Positions 45,737-56,600 of a DNA stretch of 64,000 nt are shown here, piece after piece (positions within the stretch are counted from its first letter, which is position 1; every line of letters begins with the position of its first letter). This stretch comes from Stieleria sedimenti (GTDB taxonomy: Bacteria > Planctomycetota > Planctomycetia > Pirellulales > Pirellulaceae). The notes beneath the pieces are model-generated. The model ran no database searches and was not told where the DNA came from. It worked only from the letters and a program-made list of their open reading frames with translations. The position numbers and the translations under genes were made by a program. The DNA is taken from positions 72,627 through 136,626 of the forward strand of contig NZ_JANZKV010000062.1 in assembly GCF_025060895.1 (NCBI RefSeq), in the 5' to 3' direction.

Positions 45737-46735
45737 ATGCATCGTCCCCACAAGAATCACTTTAGCGGCTGCGTCATCGGTCAGTGCCTGGGCGACGCGC
45801 TGGGGGTTCTCCGTGAAGGCTGGCCACGGGAGGACTGTGAGGTCTATGTTGCCGGCCCGTTGCGGTCATGGCTGCAGGGACAACTGGACGAGAACGCTTG
45901 GTCGGGACAGTACACAGACGACTCACAGCTGGCTCGCGAACTGATGCAGAGTTTCGTCGACTGCGGCGAATTCAATCCGGCGGATTACGCCAAGCGGATC
46001 GCCGCGATCTTCGTGGAGGACCGGATCGTCGGTCGCGGGATGACGACCCATCATGCCGCGATGCGTCTGGCGGCCGGTCTGTCTTGGGACGAAGCCGGAA
46101 CGCCGGCGCCAGCAGCTGGCAACGGCAGTGCCATGCGGGCCGGCCCGATTGGGCTGATGTTTGGGGACGTGCGTCACGTGATTCAAGCTGCCTGCGATCA
46201 GGGTCGAATCACGCACCAGGATCCGCGGGCCTCGGCCGGTGCGGTAGCGATTGCCATTGCCGTTCATCTGGCTCTGCGATCGAAAACAATCGACCCACCA
46301 GCCTTTGTTTCCCAACTGGCGGAATTCACGGCGACGATTGATAAGGGCTTCGCGGAAAGCCTGCGACAACTGTCGGATTTTTGGGAGCTTTCCGTGGAGG
46401 AGGCTGTCGATCGAATTGCGGTGCTGGGGCAGGAGCCAGGAGCAAAAAGCGACTGGGACCGCATCTCACCCTTTGTCGTTCCCAGCGTGATCTGGAGTCT
46501 TTATGCATTCTTGAAATCGCCTGACGACTACGCGGCGGCTGTCAGCACGGCGATTCGCGTCGGGGGAGACGTGGACACGACGGCCGCCATGACGGGAGCA
46601 ATCAGTGGAGCCTATTTGGGGCTGGATGCACTGCCTGCACACTTGGCAGAACGCGTCCATGATCGCGGCACTTGGGGCTACAAAGCCTTGGTGTCGCTTT
46701 CGCACAGGTGTTTTGAACTCTCTGCCGGACGTTGA
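45737..46735 (+). CDS. ADP-ribosylglycohydrolase (DraG-like) family protein
   Basis: 332 residues from the ATG at 45737, with GGAGAG 8 nt upstream; an ATG at 45722 gives five more residues but poorer spacing. Metal-site motifs of the family are complete: YTDDSQ (first Thr-Asp-Asp), GNGSAMRAGPIG, and GGDVDTTAAMTGAISGAYLG. Family members remove ADP-ribose from Arg (DraG) or act on related substrates; some are crystallin-like and inactive. No ADP-ribosyltransferase is found nearby, so the target is unknown. Confidence 0.87.
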   Translation: MHRPHKNHFSGCVIGQCLGDALGVLREGWPREDCEVYVAGPLRSWLQGQLDENAWSGQYTDDSQLARELMQSFVDCGEFNPADYAKRIAAIFVEDRIVGRGMTTHHAAMRLAAGLSWDEAGTPAPAAGNGSAMRAGPIGLMFGDVRHVIQAACDQGRITHQDPRASAGAVAIAIAVHLALRSKTIDPPAFVSQLAEFTATIDKGFAESLRQLSDFWELSVEEAVDRIAVLGQEPGAKSDWDRISPFVVPSVIWSLYAFLKSPDDYAAAVSTAIRVGGDVDTTAAMTGAISGAYLGLDALPAHLAERVHDRGTWGYKALVSLSHRCFELSAGR

Positions 46736-46754
46736 CTCTCCAGCCAGGTTCACC

Positions 46755-46951
46755 TGCTTCGTGCACCAGAGCCGTCGCTTGCAGTGAATGATCTGACCGC
46801 TCTTTGGCCAGCTTGTTCGCCGCGAGCCTACGGAGTTCTTCATCAACGAGCGGTAGGAGTTCGTCGGCGGCTTCATACTTCGTTTCTCCTTGTTGATGAT
46901 TTCCCGGAGTGCGGACAAAACTTCTGCCTGGCAAGTTCCCGGGTAGGACAT
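46755..46951 (-). pseudogene. Remnant of an ECF-type sigma factor
   Basis: Minus strand. The N-terminal piece VLSALREIINK (one frame) and ETKYEAADELLPLVDEELRR then LQATALVHEA (next frame) together reproduce the N-terminal 60 residues of a planctomycete ECF sigma factor (region 2 start). A single-base shift near 46890 separates them, and the gene stops homologously at the HEA, where it runs into the antisense 3' end of the DraG-like gene. So frameshift plus truncation. Confidence 0.68.
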
Positions 46952-47666
46952 CGGCTTCTAAGCTCTCGATCAATTCGTCGCATTGCTCGACTAGTTCTTT
47001 CCTCCGAAGCTCCTCTGCGTCTTCCTTTGTCGAAGCGAACCCGTACCGATCGAATATCCCACGATCAAAACGTCCTGCTACACGTGCCACTTCACGCCCC
47101 AGGACCCTGCCACGGTTTGCGACCTGCGATACGCTGGGTTTCATTCGAAGGCCTAAGAAAATCCACCACTCTGGATTCATGATCTTGGACATCGCTGACA
47201 TCGCTGGTGGAAGTGTGGAACCGATGGAAAACGAGTGAAGTCACCCACAGATTCTGCGGAAGACCCAAACAAAAAACAAAGTCTACCACCCGGTTTCGCT
47301 GCCGAATAAAAAAAGCATTTTCACTGAGGCATCGCTCCGGCCTTTCTCGCTTTTAAAGGTGAATGCGGTGAATTCGTTGCGGAGCGGTAGGTGGCACTTT
47401 CGGGCCAAGTACGGATAACGTGCTCGCCGAGCGTGCCTCCACTGACCGACGACGTCGGTCCGCTGGAATCGCTTCGATCCGCGTCCGGGTCTCGCCTCGG
47501 CGTCCGATCGTTAGCCAGTTCCGTTTTCAAAGTGGTTACACGGGCTGTTTGGGTTCTCATTTCCGTTTTTGCTGAACAACTGACTGCAACAGTCCTTGCG
47601 CCGTCCTCACGGTTTCGCAGTGGCTCGCGTTGGGCCGCAAAGTGAGCACGGAGATCTACCTGAGAG
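46952..47666. other. Spacer without a convincing gene
   Basis: 715 bp left of the giant surface-protein gene. A minus-strand frame (46602-47201) includes the sigma relic, and its upstream half (ADLPG-type) has no recognised family. An A-rich patch at 47265-47330 may be part of the promoter region of the giant gene. Confidence 0.45.
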
Positions 47667-50600
47667 ATGAGCATGAAAAAGCTGCAACGCCGGCGGCGGA
47701 AGTACAACCGATTGCACGCATTCGAGGCCCTTGAGTGCCGGAGACTGTTGGCCGGTGATGGCGACCTTGATCTCGGTTTCGGAACGGGGGGGACCGTGGC
47801 GACCGACGTTATCTCTGGCGATCAGGCGAAAGATCTCGTGCGGCAGGTGGACGGAAAACTGGTCACGGTCGGTACCTCGGTGGTTGGGAGCGCCGTGCAA
47901 TTCAGTCTCACGCGACACAATGCGGACGGGACGCTCGACGGCTCCTTCGGGACAGGCGGTATCGTCTCCACCGATTTCGGAGTGCCTGGAGGCGGGGGCT
48001 TCGAGGCGGGAGTTGTGCAAACCGACGGCAAGATTGTAGCGGCCGGTTTCTCTGGAAATCGTATCGCTGTCGCGCGGTTTAACGCAAATGGGACGCCCGA
48101 TACGTCGTTTGACGGTGACGGGATTGCGTTGGTCTCGCCACTTGGGAGTAGCAGCTCTATTCGTGATGTTGCCATTCAGACCGACGGGAAAATCATCGTC
48201 GCTGGCACCAATTTCAACGACCTGCTCGTGGCCCGCCTCGAATCCAACGGTGCGGTCGATTGGAGTTTCGGGTCGTCGCTGGGGCAGGCGGCCATCGATT
48301 TCGGGAGTAGTGAAGTCGCGGACGCCGTCGCCATCCAGGCCGACGGCAAGATCTTGGTAGGGGGCCACATCGGCTCCGAAGCCGACGGCCTCGTCGCTCG
48401 CCTGTTGCCGAATGGGACCGTCGATTCCCAATTCGGCGATGGCGGGAAGTCCATCATCGATTTCGCCGGAGGCGGGCTGACCGGCGATAAAATTCTGGAC
48501 CTCGCCTTGGACGACGCAGGTCGCATCGTGTTCGGCGGTCGGGCGCGCACGGGTACGTCTTCGGAGTTTGTCGTCGGGCGGCTGACGGCGGGCGGTGAGC
48601 TCGATGCGTCCTTCGGCGGAGGCGACGGGGTCGCTCTGAATGGAGTAGGATTCGAAATTCAGGAAATCGTGCTTCAGAAGGACAGCAAAATCTTGGCGGC
48701 TGGTCGAGGCAGCGGCCCGGCTATCGCGCGCTATAACACGGACGGCAGCCTGGACACGAGATTCCGCGACGGAGGCTACTTTGAAGACGGGACCGAGTTG
48801 CAAGCCCAAGCAATCGTCCTCCTGCCCGACGGGAATTTTGTGACCGCGTTGTTCGGTGCCGACTTCATCCTACGACGGTTTATAGGCGGGACGCCTGAGG
48901 CTCAAGCAGGCGGTCCGTACGCCATGTACGAAGGCGATACGCTGTTTCTCGATGCCGCAGCCTCTACCGATTCCAACGGCGACGCGATCACGTATGGCTG
49001 GGAACTGGATGGCGACAACGATTACGACGACGCCGGAGGAGCTTCACTCGGGCTATCCTGGTCGACCTTGGTCCAGAACGGCATCGCGGCGGACGGAAAT
49101 TTCACGATCGGAGTCCGCGTCACCGATCCCGACGGCAAATTCAGTGACGCGACCGCTGCACTGACCATCACGGATCCGCCTGCGTTCACGGCCGGAGATC
49201 CCTACGAGCTATTCGGCCCAAACGGGCTGGTACAGACCGATTTTCTGTCGTCGAATCGTGATCTCAGCCCCGACATCGCGCGACAGCCCGACGGCAAAAT
49301 CGTGCTCGTCGGTGAAACGAATGCCACGCTTCGCAATATGGTCGTGACGCGTTATCTACCCGACGGCACGCTCGATTCGAGTTTTGGACAGGGCGGCATT
49401 GTGATTCCGGATCTGCCCGGGACGCATTGGGCCGAAGCGGTCGCGATTCAAGCGGACGGCAAGATTCTCGTCGCTGGTAGTCAAGCCAACAAGATTGCGG
49501 TGCTGCGGTTGTTGCCCAACGGCGCGCCCGATACATCTTTTGGCGACGGCGGACTTGTCTCGGCTGGTCCCGGCAGTTCCAACCGCCTATTCGGCGTGGA
49601 CATGGCCATTGACGGGGCGGGCAACCTCGCGGTCTTAGCAAGAACATCGAACTCGTCCGCTCCCACGAGCCTCGACTTCTTTGTCGCACGCTTCCTCGGC
49701 ACAAACGGCGATCTGGACCCGACCTTCGGATCGGCGAGTCCCCACGGCTCCGGCCTGGTTTCGGTGGATTTCAATAACGGTTTTGATCAACCGACCGCCG
49801 TGGCGATTGGAGCAAACAATGCAATCGTCGTCGTCGGCCGCACGAAGGAGCTGGTTTCCGGATCCAACGATGATTTCGCCATCGCACGGCTCTCCAGCAA
49901 CGGGGAACTCGATTCTACGTTCGACGGCGACGGCACCAAGGTCGTTGACTTTGGATTCGGCAACGACGAAGCGCGAACGGTTGCGGTGGACGCCTCCGAC
50001 AGGCTCGTGATTGCCGGACGAGCGGAAAGTGCCTCCTCCACCGATTTTGCCGTTCTCCGCATGGATGCGGCCGGAAATCCAGACGCGACATTTGGATCGA
50101 GCGGTCTTTTGACCATTGATGTTGGGTCATCGTTCGATATCGCCACCGATGTTGCTTTTGACGGGACCGATCTGGTGCTGGTCGGCTTGGGGCCATCGGA
50201 TCTGCCCGTCCTTCGCCTGCAGGACGATGGGGCGCCTGACCCGAGCTTTGACGCCGACGGCATTCAGACGATTGATTTTGGCGCTTCGAATGACCGTGGC
50301 AACGCGATTCTCGTCGATGGCTCCGGGACGATTACCGTCGCCGGGGACACCTTCTCTCAGGACTTTGTGTTGGCCCAACTGGATAGTACGGGGCAATTGA
50401 GCCCCGATTTTGGGGACGGCGGGAAAGTCGTCACGGATATCCAGTCGCCCGGACGTAATATTGGAAATGCCGGATTGGCTCTACCCGACGGCAAAATGGT
50501 GGTCGCCGGCAGCTCTGGACCCTCACCCTTCGAAGATTTTGCCGTAGCCCGCTATCAGGCTGACGGGACGCTCGATCCGAGCTTCGGCGTTGGGGGCCGG

Positions 50601-53600
50601 GTTGTGTTCGACTCGGGCGACGGCGAGGAAGCCAATGAGGTTCTTCGGACACCTGACGGCGGATTGCTGATCGTCGGTGGTTCGAGCGGTGCTTTACGCG
50701 TCATCAAGTTACTGCAGGACGGCACCCTCGATGCAAGCTACGGCAATGCCGGCTTGGCCCAGCATTCGCTTAGCTTTTCGAGTGCGGATTTGGCTCGAGC
50801 CCGTCTGGATACTGCTGGCCGTCTCGTTGTGGGGCAGACCTATCGCGAAGGGGCCACCGGGAATTACGACTTCGCCGTGGTGCGGCTGCTGCCCAACGGC
50901 GACCTGGATTCGGGATTTGGCAGTGGCGGAACGGCACGCATCGATTTTGGCGGCACCGACCAGCTTGTGGACCTGGCAATGGACAGTACCGGCCGGATCG
51001 TTGCCGTTGGTCTCTCTGTGAACAGCGGCATACAGCAGTTGGCCCTGGCTCGCGTCCTGGACACAGGTGCTCTCGACACGTCCTTCGCCTCCGGTGGCAA
51101 GGTGACAGATGGGTTGGGTCAGGCCTCACTTGGCGGAACAGCCGTGACCCTGGATACCGAGGGCCGGATTCTTGTGGGCGGCGGTCCTTTGATTGCCCGC
51201 TACTTGAATGACGGCACACTGGACACAACGTTCGCGGCGGGGGGCGTCCTGACCGATACTTCGACCTTTGGCCAGGTCCTCGATGTTGAAGTCTTCGATG
51301 ATCGCATCGTCGCCTTACGCGGTTCCTCTCCGAACTTGATCAAGCGTTACTTCCAGGACGGCACTCCCGACACGGAATTCGGGACCCGCGGTGTTTCCGT
51401 GTATGGTGGTCGCATCCTGCAGCACTTATCGGGCAAGTTGATCACCGTTGGTACAAGTTCCAGCAACGGACCAACGGGATTCGATTTTGCCGTCGCAATG
51501 AACCACAACCGACCGGGCGACGACGATGCGGACGGCTTGAGCGACGACGTGGAATCGGGAGCTCCCAATTCGGGTGATGGTAACAACGATGGCATCCTTG
51601 ACAGCGACCAGGAGAATGTCGCCTCGCTGCCCAATTCGGAAAATGCGCAGTACGTGACACTGGCCTCGGAACCCGGAACGACACTCGAATCTGTCTTAGC
51701 TCAGCCGAACCCATCCCCGGCCGATGCACCTCCAACCGCGCAGTTTCCAGTCGGTTTCTTCGACTTCAATGTTCAGCTGGCTCCGGGTACGACATCAACC
51801 ACGGTGACCGTCTTTTTGCCGACGGGCACCACTGCGAGCACTTGGTACAACTACGGTGCGACTCCCGACAATCCGACCCCGCATTGGTACGAATTCGCCT
51901 TTGACGGTCAGACCGGCGCCGTCATCAACGGCCAACAGATCACCCTGCACTACGTTGATGGCCAGCGCGGCGACAGCGACCTGACGGCCAACGGCACCAT
52001 CACCGATCCAGGTGCCCCCGCCATCCAGCCAGGACTGATCGTGCGTCTCGATGGTGCCGATCTTCTTGTCACCGAGACAGGCGGCAGTGCCAGCAACAAC
52101 GACCTGCGAGTCCAGAAGCACGGCAGCGATCTCGTGATCAGCAGTCCGAGCGAGATCATTCAGTTGGATTCGTCGGTGGTCGGTACCGGCGGCAGTACGA
52201 ATTCCGTGACGATCAGCCCGTCGCAAAACCCGGGGATTACCGGTTCCATCGTTTTCGATCTGCTCGGCGGAGATGATGCGCTCACCGTCGATCTCGCCGG
52301 CGGCGACCTGCCGTTCCCCGTCCGCGTGGACGGAGGCTCCCAATCGGTCGGTGGAGTGGGAGACCAGCTTTTCGTCGAAGGTGCCGGCACGGTCGCCACC
52401 GCAAGCTTCGACCTGACAACCCCATCAGCCGGCATTCTCACCATCGACGGCTACGGACCGATTGAGTTTGTGGATGTCGAACCGATCGAGACTGCTTTTG
52501 CCATCGGTTCTTTAAGCTTCAACTACGGGGGTGCAGCGGATTCCGTCGTGGTCGGCGACGGTGGAATTGGCAAAACGTCGATTTCCTCGGGGGCCGGCGC
52601 AACGATAAATTTCCTGAATCCGACTTCCGCTTTAATTGTCAACGCGGGTGGCGGCGGCGACGTGGTCACCATCCAAGGAGTCGGCAGCGGCTACGACGCC
52701 GACCTCAACGTTGCCAGTGACGACGTGGACGTCAGTGCCGCGACCGATCTTGGGACCGGTACCGCCTGGTTTGGACCGTGGATGGCCGGTGCCGACATGA
52801 CATTGGGATCGGCCACCGGCTTTGCGGTTGGCGATGCGGATTTGGATCGAATCACCGCGGCCAAGGTACGGCTGGGCGACACGACTGCCGGATCCTTTGT
52901 GATTGGCGAAACGGTTCGTTCGGCAACAGTTCAAGAGCTGCTACTACAGGCCGGCGGTACGGTGACTCGGACGGGAGCGGGGCGGCTGCTTCAGGATCGC
53001 GTGGCCATTGATGCCGGCGGTGAAATCCAACTCGGTGCTTCTGCCAATCGTGTGGATGTTGTAGCGCTGCGCAGTGCATCCGGTAACGTCAATTTTGGCA
53101 ACGGCCAGAGCTTTGCGGTCGGGGAAGTCGCTGGCGTGGCCGGCGCCTCCGCGTCAGGAGGCGTGGCGTTGACGGCCTTCTCCGGGAACCTCACGATCGA
53201 CAACTCATCCGCCCTGAATGACGTCGATTCAGGCTCGACGGTCATCCTGACGGGAAGCGGTGACAATGCCACCGCCACGATCGCCGCTTCCGCGCGGGTG
53301 TCGGGCGATGTCGTCGACTTTAGAATCGACGAAGTGGAACTGGCCGGGTCGGTAGTCGCGGGAACTCAGGTCAACTTCCGTACCAACGATTCGATCGATC
53401 TCGGCGCGGTCGGTGACACGACGGCGGGCGTGCTTGAGTTCTCCAACGACGAACTGAATCGCGTGACTGCACCGGTTGTTGAATTTGGACGCTCCTCAAA
53501 CGCATCGATCTCGATCAGTGATCAGATCTCGGCCAACAGTGTCCAGAATCTGCGGCTTCGCACTGGCGGTTCCGTAACACAAACTGGAAGTGGGGTTCAA

Positions 53601-56600
53601 CAAGATCGTCTTGCCATTGAAGCGGGAGGTGATATCGCATTGGGTTCGGGAGCCAATCAAGTTGGCACGATCTCCCTTCACAGCTCGGGCGGAAACGTCA
53701 ATCTTGCCAACGGCACGAGTTTCACCGTGGGCGAAGTGGCTGGCCAAGCCGGCGTTTCGACTGCTGGCAGCGTCTCACTGATTGCCAACACCGGTGTCAT
53801 TACCGTCACCAATACTTCGGCAGCCGACGACGTCTCCGCATCACAGACGATCCTCTTCATCGGGCTCCAGAACGATGCATCGTTGACGCTCGATGCGGGA
53901 GCGGTGATTCGTGGTAACGTGATCGATTTTAGGATCGATGATGTGGAATTGATGGGCAACGTACACGCCAGTTCTGCCGTAAACTTTCGCACGCTCGACG
54001 CGGTCGACCTTGGCGCGACGGGTGATACCCAGTCCGACGTCTTAGAGATCTCCAACGCAGAATTGAACCGCGTGGTCGCACCGCTGGTCGAAGTGGGTCG
54101 CTTTGGCACGGGCGAGATTCAGATCAGCGACGTGATGGCGCCCACCGGCATCGATACACTCAGCTTGCGCACTGCCTCCGGGATCAATGACGGGCCAGCC
54201 GGAGCTTTGATTGTCCCGAGCCTTGGAATTCGATCGGTCGATTCTGTCGTTCTCGACAACGCCACGAGTGGCAGCGGCAACTCGATTCAAGTCGTCGCGG
54301 CGCAGGTAACGGGCGCGGACGCTGGATTTACCCTCGAAAACAACGGTCCACTGACCATCGGCACGGTCAACGGTATCGAGGGGATCACGACCAATGGTGG
54401 TGGCATCACGACCGTCACACACAGTCCGCTTTCAGTACTGGCCAACGTCGGCGAGACCGGGGGCGGAGACATTCGCTTGGTCTCCACCAATGATGGTGGG
54501 CAAGACGATGACCTGCTGATTAATGCTTCGATTTTGACCACCGGAGGAAATGGAAAGGTCGTGCTCGATGCGGGAACCGATCTGATCGTCACCGATTCCG
54601 GTAGCAATTTCATCCAAACGGTCGGTTCCGGAGTGATCGAAGCGACCGCCTCTGGCGCGATTCGAATTGATCTTGGCGTCAACTTATCTCAAGACGCAGG
54701 TTCGCCGACCTTTACGGGCGATGAACTGAGCCTTCGCGGCACCGAGGGTGAAGATCAAATCTCGTTGACCTCGCCCTCCTCCGGCGGTCTCGTTGAAGTC
54801 GCTTTCCAAAACGCCATCTTTGCGACGATTCATCTGCCCAACCTGGCGTTGATTCAAGTCAACGGCGAAGGCAGCGACGATGTGATCACGATTGATGCAT
54901 CGGTCACCAATACCACTGAATTGTCAGGGGGTGACGGCCAGGACATCATCCAGGGCGGCGGAGGCGTCACTCGCATCGACGGCGGGGCCGGTGACGACGA
55001 GTTGATCGGAGGTGCCGGATCCAACACACTGATCGGCGGCGAGGGTGATGACACGTTGGTAGACGGCGGTGGAATCAACGATGTCGTCGATCCCTCGGGA
55101 ACGGATACCTTTGTCGAAGGTGGGGGAACCAACGTTTTCTTGGGGCCGACCGGAACAACAAACGAAGACGCGAGCCAAGTCTTCGGAGAACTGATTGTCG
55201 TGGACGCCAGCGGCAATCAACTCGATATCGCGTTCTCTCCGCAAACCGATGTGGGGGGCGACTTTGGCTTCTTCACTCTCTCAGCGAATGGCGAGTGGAT
55301 TTACACCGTGAATGCATCCGTCCTGCAAGATCTCAATGCGGGTGATCAGGTACAGGACACGTTCGCAGTCGCCTCGGTCGACGGTCAACTAACACAGAGT
55401 GTCGTGATTCGAATCCACGGTCGTAACGATGTTGCCACGGTCAGTGGAATCTCTTCCGGATCAACCAATGAAGACAGCGACGCACCGGTTAACGGCATTC
55501 TGATCGTTGCTGACCCCGATGATGGCGAGTCAGAATTCGAACCTCAGGTGGACGTTGCGGGTTCGTTCGGACGTTTCAGCATCGCGGAGAATGGCACATG
55601 GAGCTTTTCCCTTGATCCCGTGGCCGTCCAGACCCTCAATGCAGGCGATCAGGTGACAGATGCATTTGTCGCCCGGTCATTCGACGGTACCGCCACGCAA
55701 CAAGTTCTGATTCAAATTGCAGGGCGTAACGACGCCGCAGTGATCGGCGGAGTGACAACGGGAACCACGAATGAAGATTCATCGGAGGCAATCACCGGCC
55801 AACTCACCGTCGCCGACCCGGATGAAGGGGAATCGGTATTCATCGCGCAAACGAACAGCGTGGGGGCGTTTGGCCTATTCAGTTTGGCGGCTAGCGGCCA
55901 ATGGACATTTGCACTCGACTTGCCATCCGTCCAAAACTTGAATGCTTTGGATCAAGTGAGTGACGTGTACACGATCAAGTCAGTTGACGGCTCGGCATCC
56001 CAAGTAACGATCTGGATCAACGGCCGGGCCGATCAACCGCAGGCGGTTGCGGACGCTTTCACCGTGGATGAACTTGGCGCCTTGGTCATCGATGCGTCCG
56101 CTGGGTTGTTAGCGAACGACCTGGATCCAGACAGCGGAGGAACTTTATCAGTCGATCAGGCCCCCGTTTCGCCTCCGTCCTTCGGGACCCTGGCACTCGC
56201 GAGCGATGGCAGCTTTGTTTACCTTCCGGAGGTGGGATTTAGCGGAATCGATAGCTTTGAGTATCAAGTCGTGGATGATTCGGGTCTCACGTCGATTGGC
56301 AGGGTCACCGTGACGGTCCAACAGCAGGCAAATGGCACCGTCAACCGCGTATCCTACTTCGACCGGGGCGTGGTCGGCCAAGCCGCCGTGGTCAAAGGAA
56401 CCGAAGTCGGTGATGAGATCGACATTCGAATCGACAGCGAGGGGCTGTTCAGGATTGACCTTGCTTCCGATGGGGCCGCCAACCAAAGTTTTCAGATCGA
56501 TGCCGCCATCACGCGATTCTATGTCTTGGGGTTGTCAGGCGATGACAAGATTAAAGTGCTTGCGAACACAACGGTCCCGGCCTGGATTTACGGCGGCGAC

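Noticed and set aside
47607..48809. 400-codon minus-strand open frame
   Set aside because: Antisense shadow of the giant surface protein's delta-60 repeats.
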